From positions 8,393,001 through 8,457,000 of the forward strand of contig BRKX01000007.1 of NCBI GenBank assembly GCA_026008535.1: a DNA stretch of 64,000 bases, written 5' to 3'. The stretch's first letter is position 1. Each line of letters begins with the position of its first letter. The notes under the pieces were generated by a model. It was not told the DNA's origin, did no database searches, and was given only the letters and a program-made list of their open reading frames with translations. Origin of the DNA: Perilla frutescens (taxonomy: Eukaryota > Streptophyta > Magnoliopsida > Lamiales > Lamiaceae). Of this stretch, positions 24,056-35,995 are shown piece after piece. A program made the position numbers and the translations under genes.

Positions 24056-24200
24056 GAGCTCCGGACCTGAAGGCAGGTCCTGGGGGAGCTTCTGAGGTCG
24101 TGAGAGCAGACCTCTTGGAGCTCCAGACCTGAAGGCAGGTCCTGGGGGAACTTTGGAGGTCGTGAGAGCAGACCTCGTGGAGCTCCAGATCTGTAGTACG
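24056..24200. repeat. 62-bp tandem repeat, about 2.3 copies
   Basis: Units begin gagctccggacctgaaggca and gagctccagacctgaaggca at 24056 and 24118; a partial, more divergent third unit follows. They lie between the LTR and the antisense ORF. Confidence 0.85.
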
Positions 24201-24463
24201 GATCTTAGTTTTCCCGTTCTCTAGGCCAACCCTCACCGTTAGATCAAGACACGTGGGCTTAGATCACGCTGTCCCTCCTCCCCATATTTCAAATATCGAG
24301 AGAACAGTTCCCTCCTCGTCCTTTTTTCCAAAATATCAAAAGTTTTTTTCAATTTTAAACAAATTCCTTTCGATAAATCTTATCCACCTCACGAATCTTT
24401 AGAAGAATCTCATCCCATATTTTTCACCAACCGTCTCCGCTTTTCTCGTGCTCGGAACTGATC

Positions 24464-26872
24464 ATGGACTCTGCTACGAAAATTATCAACTACTTACTTC
24501 ACAATTCTCAGGTTACCCTCTCGTCTCTCTTTTTTTAATATTTGCACCATAGATATGTTGTCTTGGATTTCTTGTATAGTTTTCTGGAATGCTTGAGATG
24601 TTTCACGGGTGATTATTAGAACTATAGTGGATTTTTAAGTTTTTGGTTTTATTTAATTTCTGGGCTGTGTTTGGAGGGCTTTGCGGTTATTTAGGGTTTG
24701 TTAAATTTTCCGGGTTATGGTGTTGATTTTTCGGCAGGCTTTTTCGATGGATTTAGGGGATTCAGGAGGGAGACGGTTAGGATTCTGATAGTACTCTTGG
24801 TTTTAGACTGGTTTAGGGTTTGAACTGCTTGTCGTATTTCTGGGTTTTTTATTATAATGAGTGCGAGTGGGGATTCTAACGCTAAGGAAATGAGAAGTTA
24901 CGGTGGCGAGGAGGTAGAACAAGGCTCTGGGTCGGAACAGTCAGGGAACTCTGACTCTTCCATGATCATCAAGGTTACGGGAAAGTTAAGGAAAAGGAGG
25001 CCATCGACTATTATTTCTCGTTCAGTGGGTCATGCGGTTGTTAGCAAGCGTGAAGCGGTGGCGGTAAGGGGAAAACTACCCACAGGCCGAAAGTTTCAAA
25101 TTCAGGAAGTCAAGGCTATATGAGAGAGGTTTAAAGCCTCTGAGGTCGCTCTGAAGGTGAGCGATGAGCTCATAAAAAGGTTGACCTCGCCGCCGGTGTC
25201 AGGTGCTGGGGTTGAGGTCCAATCTCTTGGTGCTGCTGACCGAGCTCATTGACCTCCACCAGGCTTCACCGCTTTTTACACGTTGGTAGTGGAGAAGGGG
25301 GTCGGGCTCCCCATTCATCCCTTTTTTGTGAAGATCACCCACTTCTATGGCATAGCCCCTACCCAGATCACCCCAATAGGGTGGTTCCACATGCTGGGCA
25401 TGTATTACTAATGTAAGGAGTTGGGCTTTCCCGAACCCAGTGTCGAAGAGTGGCATGCGGCCTATCGACTGGTGGCTAATGCTGGGCAGTCTGGCTTTTA
25501 TTACTTCACAAAGTGGGTGGGGGATCGACCCCCTCTGATAACGACCCTGCCTTCTTCTCCTGGAGACTGAAAGCCATAATTTGTTTTTGTGCCAGCCCGG
25601 ACTTCTGCTGACATGATCATACCTGCCGAGTTCTGTTACGCCCATGGGTTTCTGAGCTGAGCTCTTACGTTATTTTTTCCTGATTTAGACTTATGAATTT
25701 TCTTGTCTTGTGCAGGCTTTCCTCTGCACCGTGATCTTACCGGTGAAGAAGCTGCTCGTATTGAGGAAGCATTCCTCATCCCATATGAACTTTGAGAGTT
25801 CAAGAAGATCCGTGGAGATCGATTTTTGTTCGATAGAATGGTGAAGCTGAAGATCAAGCCTTCGGATGCCAAGATTAAGGCCTTGGCGGCTGCGAAAATG
25901 GAGGAATCCTCACTTTCAGGTATCAAGAGACCTCTAGAAGAGAGGTTTCTAACTCTGCCCCCTTCCAAAAAGTCAAAAGGTCATACTTCTGCTCTTACTA
26001 TCATGCCACATCCGTCTGTGTCTCGTGAAGTGGTTGACGTGAAGACCATACGCACCTCTTGAAAGTCTTCTGTCGGCCCGAGCTCTCAAGGGGTCTCTCT
26101 TTGGCTCTTCATTATGGACGTTCAGAAGTCCATTGCTGGCCAAGGCATGCCCGAAGACTATGAGAAGGAAAGCCTTGAGCAGCAGGCTTACTTGTCCTTC
26201 GATCAGATGTCGCGAGTAACTTCCTTAGAGTTTTTATTTTTGTCATCTTTCTTTTATTTTTCTCCTGGACTTTTGATTACAGGTCTTCTATAGCCAATTT
26301 TTGCTGCGAGAGCGCTTCGCCAGCTATAAGGAGGGCCTAAAGAAGAGGATTACCGAGCTATCTGAAGAGCTCGAGAAGATCGCCAAGGAGAGGTGAGGCA
26401 TGGTGGCTCAAGAATCTTCTCTGCAGATTAAGAGGGACACGGCATGAACGATGGTGGCGGGAGCCCAAGTGCAGCTAGAGAAGAGCCTTGACCATCAGAC
26501 GAGGACCGAGCAGGAGCTTCTGGCGAAGCTGGTAGTCTCTGAGGTGAAGCTGAAGGAGCTTGAGGCGTCGCTCAAGGCTGGGGCAGTGACTGATGAAGCC
26601 TCTAACTTCGATAGATGGGTCGACTCTGCGCAGTTTAGACCTTACAAGGAGGCTTTCTACCAGGAGAGTCAAGCAGCGGTGGTCGAGGCCATAGAAGCGA
26701 AAATGCCAGACCTTGACTTACCCTTCCTTGAAGCAGAGAAAGAGGTTGAGGCTCAAGAGGAGGGCCGTGCTGATGGGGTCACTGTCGAGGTCGGGATGGA
26801 GGCTGAGGTCCGCAAGAAGGGCGTTGTGAGTGTTGAGGATGCTGCTAAGGCCGGGGATGAGGCCTCAACTTG
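24464..26872 (+). pseudogene. Antisense extra ORF of the Tat element (gypsy-type putative transposase domain plus coiled coil), broken
   Basis: A short first exon may run from ATG 24464 (MDSATKIINYLLHN) to a donor at 24512. The frame from 24857 (MSASGDSNAKEM) is interrupted by TGA 25121, TGA 25250 and TAA 25409. In that frame, 25256-25530 reads GFTAFYTLVVEKGVGLPIHP, FFVKITHFYGIAP and FPEPSVEEWHAAYRL, the domain often annotated as a gypsy-type putative transposase. Probable introns end at about 25715 (tcttgtgcag) and 26281 (gattacag). Downstream exons encode ARIEEAFLIPYEL, a Lys-rich segment and a Glu/Lys/Leu-rich coiled coil ending near 26872. It is transcribed against the element's own pol. 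The function is unknown; the name 'transposase' is historical and no catalytic site is visible. Confidence 0.7.
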
Positions 26873-27769
26873 ATCTTCCATCAACTGTCTTTTTTTTTTC
26901 TGAACACTTTAAGCCTTTTCTATCAAACAATCTTATGCTTGTAAATATTTTTTGTTTTGCCTTACATGAAGGCAAATGTGATGGACAACTTGGCTTTCTT
27001 TTTGCCAATTTTAAGCTTGTAGTTTGATCTTACCATTTTGCATGTGCCCATGTTACATATTCTGCTTTATTTTGATGCCTTTGAAATGATGTAAGCTATA
27101 GGGGTTGGCACATATGTGTAGAATAGGGGTTAGATAAAACAAATGACGATCATCTCGAGAGTACCTTTTGAGATCATATCTGGGATTCGAGAATCACTAT
27201 TGTGTTCTAAATTTATTGGCTTGAGTGTCGAGATCATCACGATTTGATTTTGGAGGTCGAGTTTATTCTCGACGTTGAGTTCGAGGCTCTCGAGGTCAGG
27301 GCCCTGTTGAACTCTGGGGGTCAGACCCCCTGTGCTTGGGGTTCTGTCAGTTACTCCGATGCTCAAGTTAGTAAATAAACACCTTAAATAACAAAAATTA
27401 GAAATTAAAAGAATGAATACGTTATTCCTTTGGTCGATATGATGATCTTGAGGTCGAAATTCCATCATTTTCTTGAGGTTCGGGACCCCTGTGCTTGAGA
27501 TTCTGTTAGTTACTCCGACGTTCAAGTCAGTAAATAAATACTTTAAATAACAAATATTGAAGAATTAAAATAAAAAATATGTTAATCCTTTGGTCCAGAC
27601 GATGATCTTGAGGTCGAAATTCCATCATTTTCTTGAGGGTTGGGACCCCTGTGCTTGGGGTTCTGTTAGTTACTCCGACGCTCAAGTCAGTAAACAAGAC
27701 TTAAAAAGAAATCAAATTGAATAATAAAAATGAGATTGGGAGTTCTAGAAATGATGTTGTTTTAAATGT
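26873..27769. repeat. 160-bp tandem array (about three units) in the Tat element 3' region
   Basis: A unit containing ccctgtgcttggggttctg and ttactccgacgctcaagtc recurs near 27324, 27484 and 27643, a spacing of about 160 bp. The array spans about 27270-27720. The rest (26873-27270) is noncoding. Tandem arrays in this position are known in Tat/Ogre elements and can seed satellites. Confidence 0.8.
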
Positions 27770-28970
27770 AGCACGTTCTAGCTGTTGGCTATGGGTCGAC
27801 CTTCCTTAGTTCGGAGTTTGTAAGCTCTGTTTCCGATGACCTTCTTGATCTAGTATGGGCCTTCCCAATTTGGTGCTAATTTCCCGGCTCCACTCCTCTT
27901 CATATTTTGGAACACTTTTCTGAGTACCCAGTCTCCGACTTGGAATGTTCAAAGCCTTGTATTTTTATCGAAGTGTCAGCTTATCATTTGTTGGTATGCT
28001 GCTATTTTGATTGCTGCCTGATCTCGGAGCTCATTGATCAAGTGAAGATTTGCCTCGAGCTCCTTGTTGTTCGATTAATTGGACCATTCTGTTCGAGCTG
28101 TACCAATCTCTACTTCTGCAGGTAACACAGCTTCCGACCCATATGTTAGGGCAAATGAGGTTTCTCCTGTGCTCATCCTCTGTAAGACCATAGAATTCCT
28201 GGGAGGTGCTACACCCATTGATTTTTATATTCGGATAGCCTTTTCTTTAGGGTGTTTAGGATTGTCTTGTTTGTGGCCTCTGCTTGACCGTTTGCTGCGG
28301 GGTACCTCGGGGTGGAGAATGAGAGCTTGATGTTCCATTCTTTGCAGAAGTCTTGAAATCTCGTACTTATGAATTAGGACACGTTATCTGTCACGATCTC
28401 CCTGGGAACTCTGAACCTGCATAAAATATGTTTCCATAAAAAAATTTGTACCTCTGTGTCTCTGACCTGTGTGAAGGCTTCAGCCTCGACACACTTGGTA
28501 AAGTAGTCCGTTAACACCAAAATGTAGCACTTCTGGTTTTCACCTTTTGGTAGTGGCCCTACGATGTCCATCCCCCATTTCATGAATGGCCACGGGATGA
28601 CTGCTGTGTGTAGGGGTTCTGGGGGCATGTGGTTTGTTTGTGCGAACCTCCGACATCGGTCACATATTTTGGCGTAGATCCTTGCATCCATTCTCATGGT
28701 CGGCCAGTAAAACCCAGACATTAGAGCTCGGTTGGCCAAGCTTCTGTATCTTGAGTGGTTTCTGTATTCGCCTTCGTGAAGCTCTCTTATGATGTATTTA
28801 GCCTGTACGGGGTTAACACATTTCAAGTAAGACCCTAAGAAATATTTTCTGTACAGGGATCCGGAGATCATGACAAATTTTGGTGCTTTAGCCTTGATCC
28901 ATCTTGCCTCGATGGGGTCTTCAGGGAGCTCATTTTCTGCTATATATCTGATGAGTGGGGTCATCCAGTT
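27770..28970 (-). pseudogene. Integrase region of the Tat-type pol, decayed
   Basis: The readable part (28964-28374) starts WMTPLIRYIAENELPEDP, followed by a zinc-binding region with HEGEYRNHS and CDRCRRFA, then WGMDIVGPLPKG with the first catalytic Asp and IVTDN with the second. A stop follows at once. Past it, reading frames broken by indels and stops still show FQDFCKEWNIKLSFSTPRYP and ANGQAEATNKTI with the catalytic Glu. Further frame changes continue to about 27770. RT and RNase H are absent. The enzyme would have inserted the element's DNA into chromatin. Confidence 0.85.
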
Positions 28971-29202
28971 TGTACTGTTCTTGATAAAATTGACATCAAA
29001 CCAGATGAATTGGAGAATAATGTTATTATGTTTATTGTGTTATTTCTCAATGAATGGGAACGATCCTAATATACACAAAAAACAGATCCATTAATCAAGG
29101 GATCTACCTATTAATTACTAAAAACTGAGATATATTTACCAAAAATAAAATAATAAAGAAGAAGAGAAAATATTCTAATGCGTAGACTTCTATACTCCCC
29201 CT

Positions 29203-30377
29203 CAGGTTGGAAGATGAAGGTCATGAATCCCCAACTTGACAATCAGTTGACTCTTCTCTTGGCTGACTTTCTGATTTTGTTCAATAAGTTATTTGTTGAT
29301 TTCAACAACCGCCAGCCACGTGTTGAACATCTCTTGATAAGTGTTTTCAAGATTTGTGTCACTGATTTCATCATCATCTGATTCCTGGTTAGTGACAAAA
29401 GGATTAGCATGAGATTCTTGCTCCTCTCTGGCTGTGAAAGCAATAGCTTTATCTTCTGTATCTGATCCACTGGAGCTTGTCTCTTCTTCACTTATTAAAG
29501 TATTATAGCTCTTATTTTTCTTTAGAGTGTTTGCACATTCTCTCTGAATGTGTCCAAAGCCTTCACATTCTCTGTATTTAATTCCTTTGCTTTGATCTTC
29601 ATCTTGATCAGAATTGTTCTTGTTGGAAGACTTTTGAGAGAATTACTTCATATTGTTAATCTTGGAGAAAGGTTTATTTCCAACCCTTTTCAATATCTTA
29701 CTGAAATTCTGGGTGATCAGAACCATAGAATTTACCAACTCTTCATCAGGAACATCCTTATGAACTTTTTCAGGAACTTTCTTTGAAGTTTCAGCTTTTA
29801 AGGCAATTCTTTTATTCTTCAAGATTCATCTCTAAGGTCTTGAGAGATCCCATCAGGTTGTCTAGCCTCATATTTATGATTTCCTTAGCTTCTTCTATGG
29901 CAACAACCTTGTAGGAAAATCTCTTTGGTGGAGACCTTAAAAACTTTTATTACTAGTTTCTCATCTGTCATTACTTCACCTACTGAAAAACTTTCAGTAG
30001 ATATACTCCTTAAATAGACATTGAACTCCAATAGTTTCAGAATCTACCATTCTCAAATTTTCAAATTTACAGGCAATATTCTGAAGCCTTGATAGTTTAA
30101 TAATGATGGCTCATTCAAAGATTGTCTCCAATATATCCCATGCAGCATTGAAAATCTCACACGTTGAGATCAGGCTGAATGACTTCATGTCGACAGTGAA
30201 AAATATGGCGTTGAGAGCTTTGGAGTTTACATTGAACCACCTTTTTTGTGGTTCACTCCAGTCTTTTTCTGGAATGGGAGTATACTTGTCATCCTTGGCA
30301 ACTGTAAGTTGTATCCATCCTCCTGTAACACTCTTCCACGCTTGATCATCGATAGATCTAACAAAATAACGCATCAT
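29203..30377 (-). pseudogene. gag remnant of copia C
   Basis: The first 89 codons (30377-30111) read MMRYFVRSIDDQAWKSVTGG, KALNAIFFTVDMKSFSLI and FNAAWDILE, the N-terminal half of a copia gag. Then come frameshifts and stops to about 29600. The C-terminal part (29590-29210) is readable: a knuckle, YRECEGFGHIQREC, missing its first Cys, and an acidic tail with SEEETSSSGSDTEDKA. Its layout is close to the gags of elements A and B, which suggests the same lineage. Confidence 0.75.
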
Positions 30378-30447
30378 TGCCTTCCAATATAGATAGCTGT
30401 TGCCTTCTATAAGCAGTGGCTGGCTGTGGAACCTCCTTCTTTTATAG

Positions 30448-30600
30448 GGAAAATTCTATGTCGCATCACCTATATACTATAATAGACCTAATGTGACACT
30501 TTCATGTGTCACAATAAATCTATTATGACACATAGAAGTGTCACATTAGATCTATTATGGCACATGACACACTACGACCTCACATGTCATAGAATATTCC
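30448..30600. mobile_element. Palindromic Mutator-type MITE, 153 bp
   Basis: The whole element is an imperfect palindrome beginning GGAAAATTCTATG and ending CATAGAATATTCC, with internal words such as gtgtcacatta and taatgtgacac. It is flanked by perfect 9-bp duplications, cttttatag, at 30439-30447 and 30601-30609. A 9-bp duplication points to Mutator-like transposition. It encodes nothing. Confidence 0.9.
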
Positions 30601-30839
30601 CTTTTATAGAGCTCATGGATTTAAAACCAAATACTTCACATAGAGATACACTTCCAGTAATCTTTTCATTTTGAACATAAAACGACCTGCTTTAGTGTCA
30701 ATTAAAAGTACACACCTTGTGTGTTAGTATCTATCTACAAACGTTCTTAACAATTTTCAAGAACGTTGTAAGATAATGTTCATTATAATGTTAATGAACA
30801 TTATAATAAACTTAATGTAAATTGTAGAAAGTAAAGCAC

Positions 30840-31920
30840 ACAATAGATTGGTAACCATATTCGATCAAAAGATCTACATCAGAGGGACTTGTCTGGTCCG
30901 TGAGAAACAATACACTACACCGATGTATCGTTTACAAGGGATCTTACATGTAGCTGACATCCGGTCACTCAAAACCCTTTCTACCCGAATACCCTCTTTC
31001 AATGGATTGAACTATGAGATCCCCCTCACAACCTAGATTTCAACATATCTAATTCCCACAGCTATTCTCTCTCGAGAACCAGTGTATGAAAAGTGTTTCA
31101 ATACACGCAGACTAGAACACTAATCTCTAGCCTAACAATGACAACCAAAACTATGTGGCTCTTAAACAAAGTAGAGCTCTTGCAGAATGTATCTCTTTAG
31201 ATCTTTAGGTATGTTTCCGTGTGTCTCTAATAGGTCTGTATCCCAGGCTATTTATAGATTACAACATAGCCTTAACAAGGGAACAAAAGTTCTAATCCTA
31301 ATCTGAATCTCATAAGGAAAATTTTCCTTCATGAAACTAAAATCTAAGGACTTTCCATGTTAGATCTTCTTCCATCTTTAGAATTCTGCCTTGTCTTCAA
31401 TCACGATCTCTCCAAGATGGATAAGGCATCTTCTAGAACAATCTTGAATCTCTTCTTTGTTGGCAACTTCAAACAGCTTCAACAATCTTGGAAGAAATAA
31501 TCTGGACAGAGGATGTTCATGCAAACGTTCACGAACATTGCAATAAACATTATTCATCTCTGAACCTTCACATCAGGTAACATAATGGAATGTCTTGTAT
31601 GTTCACAAACTGACTTCAAGCTATCACTCAAGCTAGCTGGCAGTACTCAACATGTTTAACAATCTCAGTTGTGGTACGATGCACAACTATCTTCATCTTC
31701 AGCTCAATCCAAACTCATTGCTTGAGCTGTCTTCAGGATATTCAGATCACGTTTATGTACATCTTTATGAACATTGCCCAGAACAACAAACTTGTACTTG
31801 GGAAAACCAAATACTTAGTGATAATTCTAGGCCATACAGATTAATGACAATCAATCACTACAGCAAGTGCAAAGTAGATCACTTGATAAATAAGCTTAGT
31901 GCACAACATGTCACTAACAA
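30840..31920 (-). repeat. Probable LTR of copia C
   Basis: On the minus strand a TG start lies at 31920, TATAAATA at about 31252, and AT-rich sequence runs to about 30840. A purine-rich string directly upstream of 31920 resembles a PPT, which is odd for a 5' LTR. This may instead be the 3' LTR or solo LTR of a neighbouring copy. The inner boundary is uncertain. Confidence 0.4.
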
Positions 31921-33000
31921 TCTCCTTCTTGCTGTGTATCTTCGTTTAGTTCCAAACACAACACAAACAACATGAATTTTATTTTTCCTAAAAAAAATTA
32001 TAAAAAATAATATGATTTTTTTATATCTATATGTTTTTTAAGAAAAAAAATTAAAAATCATATCTTCTCATGAGACAAGCGGTGCCCACCACACTAACAC
32101 ATGCCTTCATGGCGTCATTTGCAAACAAGTTAAGATTATATGATAGAACAAGAGAAGTTGGTTGTCATATCATATCATTTTTTAATTTATATATATTAGT
32201 AGGATTTTTTAACATGAAGAAACCCAAATAATAATCTGTAAATGCATAAAACTACCAATTTCTCTATCACATGTGGACATCTTATACATTTCTTACATCA
32301 ATTTTACACAAATGTACTTGAAATACACAAATAAACATGTTGATGTACTACAAAAGTGATATTTTTGTCATCTTGCATTAACGTCCGCATGACTAAAGTA
32401 AGAGAAGTCAGTATGACTAAAAAATCACGAGAAAGAGAAACAATTTGAAGTCCGATCGGGATTCTCAAATAAAACTACCGTGAACTAAAATATTATGATC
32501 GGGATTCGATCATGATTCAATCAGAACTCTGATCAGGACTCGATCGAAACTCAAATATTCTATCTATTAATAATAGTAAAAAGATACTAATCTAAATGCG
32601 ATCGGGTCCCAATCGAGATACGATCGGGATACAATCGAGAATCCCTTATCAAGATTTGAACTGTGTATTAGGGTTTGCATTTTGTGTCTATAAATATGGA
32701 AAAAAGATGTAGGCTTCTATACTACATTACTAGCGCACACCATAAAAAAAAAAGAAATGGCTTTGATCGGGATTCGACCAATTTTAAATCAGGATTTTCA
32801 GCCTTCGATTAGGATTCGAGTTGGGATTAGATGAAAAATTATAAATATGCTAGTCATTCATGCATACCAAAAAAAATTATTGCAATACATTTAACGGGGA
32901 GAAAATATTACAAATTTATGTACTAATCTCTTTGTTGTATTGTTGCTAACTTGTTGACGCCATTAGACAATACTTTAAGCAGACTTTTCAGAGATTCAAC

Positions 33001-33115
33001 GATGGTTCACAATTTTAGGGTTTAGAGGGATTCACGATTGCGGACTCTTCATCCCGTCTTATTTAATGATGGTTCACAATTTTTAGGGTTTAGAGGGATT
33101 GACGATTGCGGACTC
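33001..33115 (+). repeat. Direct duplication of about 48 bp
   Basis: Gatggttcacaatttt followed by agggtttagagggattcacg occurs at 33001 and again, with small changes, at about 33067. Confidence 0.85.
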
Positions 33116-34056
33116 TCGTTGGGATGTAATGAATCACAAAAATCCAAATTTCTTTAATAGGGATAGATTCACTTTTATGTATTATTTGTCTTTATAAATG
33201 CCTCTATTGTGTATCTTGTTAATCTTACTTAAGTTATTTATTTATCTTGTATCTTTCAGGAATTGCTATCAAAATGAATGATCCAACTTCATCTAGAGGG
33301 ATTCGATTTGAAGGTATGAATGGAATTCGGTTTGTCTGTTTGTTTTAAATCAAAGGAAAAAATCTCACTTTTTTTTTATTTCAGCTCGCAATTATCACTT
33401 TAACGTACAATGTCACTCTAATGAATATCATAGGTGAATGGTAAAGTCATGATCTCCATATATAGTGGTTTGAAATTAGTAATACTTTTACTAATTATGG
33501 TTATTATCTTTGTAGTATTTGTCAATGAACGTCATTGTGTTTCTTGGAATGACGTTGAAAAAGATTAAAATTTGAACTTGAAAGGGCTTTCAAGAATAAG
33601 AAGTTGATTACGAATATTGTCAAATTCACACAAAGAAAAATGAGACGAAAGTCATGATTCAACTCACTAAAAGTTGGAGTAATATTGTTGAGTTTCTTCA
33701 AATTAAGCGCGGTGATGTTCTCTCATTCCGAGAATACGGTGGTATTACGCGTAGTGAAGATCGATGTCTTCATTGTTCATGTCACTGAAATGGTTAATCT
33801 TGATGATTAAAAATCATAGCCTTGTTTAGTAAGACTATATCTACTCAGTTAATTTTTGATATTATGCATTGGATTGAACAATGTATTAAATAATCTTTTG
33901 CAATCTTGACTTCTCATTTTGATATATTTATTTGATGATCTTTCGCACTATAATTTTCAATACATTCTGACTGTTTGTTACGATCAAGTATCCAGTCGGG
34001 ATTCAGATTGGGTTTCACGATACGTGATCAAAATTTCAGTTGAGATTCACGATAAG

Positions 34057-34286
34057 TGATCACCCTCAAATTCAGGAGTCTTAATCACTATGATCATATG
34101 ATGTTCGGAATCCCCGATGGTAATCCCGATGGTAATCCCGATGAGAATCCCGAATGGAATTCCGCTAAGGATTCCTATCAGGATTACTCCATCGGAATTC
34201 CGATCGGATTACCCCATCGAGATTACTATTGGGATTCCTTTCGTCATATGATCATAGTGATCAAGACTCAAATTTGAGGGTGATCA
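34057..34286. repeat. Fold-back inverted repeat of about 230 bp
   Basis: The outer 45 bp on each side are reverse complements: tgatcaccctcaaattcagg on the left and aatttgagggtgatca on the right, both with atcatatgatc-type words. The centre has short tandem gatggtaatccc units and their complements. The single strand could fold into a long hairpin. No flanking duplication is evident. Confidence 0.8.
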
Positions 34287-35995
34287 TCGGGATTCCGATC
34301 ATCATAAGATCGAGAGTCACATTAAAACAAGATTACAAATATTAAAAAGTCAACACATATGATTCCAATCGCAATCCCGACTGGAATCTCGACTGTATTT
34401 CTTTTATTTTGCACATGTAGAGTTAGTGGGGATATTACTTTTGATATTAAATGCTTGTAATTCTCTTCAAAATGACAGATCGTGTGCAAAAAGCTTTCCA
34501 ATATTCTTACAAAAAGTTTTCACATATGGGGTCTATGTCTTTTTGTATTGAAAAATGAAAAAATAATGTTATTTAAATAAAAATAAATATTTATTGAATG
34601 ATTTCCCTTATGCTGGGTAAATGAGATTTTTACTATAGCAAAGTTAGTATTTTAATTTCCAACCCTATCATAATAGTAGTAGTAGCAAGTAATTCCACAT
34701 GACCTTGCTATAGAAAAATCAAAATAAATAGAAAACCAAAAATGTTGTATATTTGGCAAAAGACAAATTAAGAGTATGGCGGCGTCAGAGTATATAAGTT
34801 GCAGCCTTTTTTACCAGCAGCTTTCTGTCCTAGCTGCTTGCTTGAATTGTAATATCAAAATATCAAATTCTATTAATAATTACTAAAAATATTTTTGATT
34901 TTTAGTTGTGAAATAATTAATTTCAATAGATAGTTATTGTCTAAAATTTAATTAAAAAAATATGAAATTTAAAGAAACTAAATCACGACCTAAATGTAGA
35001 TTTTGCTAAATTACTCTTGATTATAAACTTAATCTATTTAGAGCGTGTTTGTTTCAATACTAAAATATAATTTTGAACTATTAATTTTATATGGCGTTCG
35101 TTTTAAAAACTTGAAAATATTATTTTCTAAAACAAACCTATAGTTTTCAGGTATAATAATATATTTCTAATAAAACTATATTTCACTTATACCAAATACT
35201 CTTTCTTAATTGCATGAATATTTCTTCTAATAATTAATTTCATACACCATTCGATATATTTACAGTAAAATTTCACAAATTTGCATAAAAATGATCGCAT
35301 TGCTAAATTTTGTTTGCATGGAAAATATCAGGATGTTGATTAATTATCTTACGTACAAAAATGAATTTTGTGGTGCATTTAATTTTCTTTTTTTTTTCCT
35401 TTTGGATTGAAAAATTAAGGAGTGGTGAGTTTCCACCCTAAATAATGGTACATTTACTTAGTTGAAAGAAATATATTATATATCTCACGAAAATTGTAAT
35501 GGATAATAAATTAAAAATGCTCTTTTTTTTTCTAGAAAAAAAGTTCTTTCTTCAATAACTTTATTTATATATTTATATTCTATATAAGACCCCCCCCCCC
35601 CCCAAAAAAAAGTCTGTAATATTATTATATATGTATATAAATTATTTAGTAAGTTCAATTATGCGCCGTCAAATTCAGTTAGTGAGGTATGGTTGATTGG
35701 GCGAGAGCCCAAATTGAAAATAAATAGATTGAGTCTTCATTTATCACTTATGAGAATTAATTAAATAAGAAAATAGTTTCTTTTATCTTATTTACAGTTA
35801 ATGATTTTTTTACATAGCCCGTTACTAATGTTTATTGAGAAATAAATTATTGAAAATTTTGATGTTGAATGTCATTGATGAGTTTGATGGTATGAAGAAG
35901 TTACAGGAACAATTTAAAATGCATAAATTAAACATAATAAGATTCGTGAACATTATTTTTATATTGCTTTAATTAGTTATTTAATATTTTTAGAT

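Larger units (their letters stand above)
23309..28990 (-). mobile_element. 3' half of a Tat-type Ty3/gypsy retrotransposon
   Basis: Minus-strand order: decayed integrase (about 28970-27770), a 160-bp tandem array, an antisense ORF with introns (plus strand, 24464-26872), a 62-bp repeat, a purine-rich tract and the 3' LTR. An antisense extra ORF and tandem repeats downstream of pol are known for Tat-group elements. Everything upstream of integrase is missing; the junction near 28990 meets copia C sequence. Confidence 0.72.
28990..31920 (-). mobile_element. Relic of a third Ty1/copia element (C)
   Basis: A degenerate gag lies between a polypurine-like motif (gagggggag, minus strand, near 29203) and an LTR-like region with a TATA box near 31252 and a TG start (TGTTAGTGACATG) at 31920. 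No pol is present between gag and the PPT-like motif, so the copy is either deleted or belonged to a gag-only non-autonomous family. The 28990-29200 part ends with words such as cattgagaaataacacaata that look like a copia LTR end. Confidence 0.55.
31921..35986. other. Intergenic AT-rich DNA with 'gatcgggattc' repeats
   Basis: No convincing gene. Variants of gatcgggattc recur at about 32450-32650, 32765 and 34090-34380. Around 33270-33800 (plus strand) there are short exon-like pieces with a possible acceptor (tttcag, about 33384) and a frame reading FLQIKRGDVLSFREYGGI, vaguely like the end of a B3 DNA-binding domain; stops and indels make this very uncertain. A C-run lies at about 35590-35603. 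Confidence 0.4.

Noticed and set aside
33270..33800. B3-domain transcription factor gene
   Set aside because: Only a short vague similarity (RGDVLSFREYG) among frames broken by stops; not enough for a gene call.
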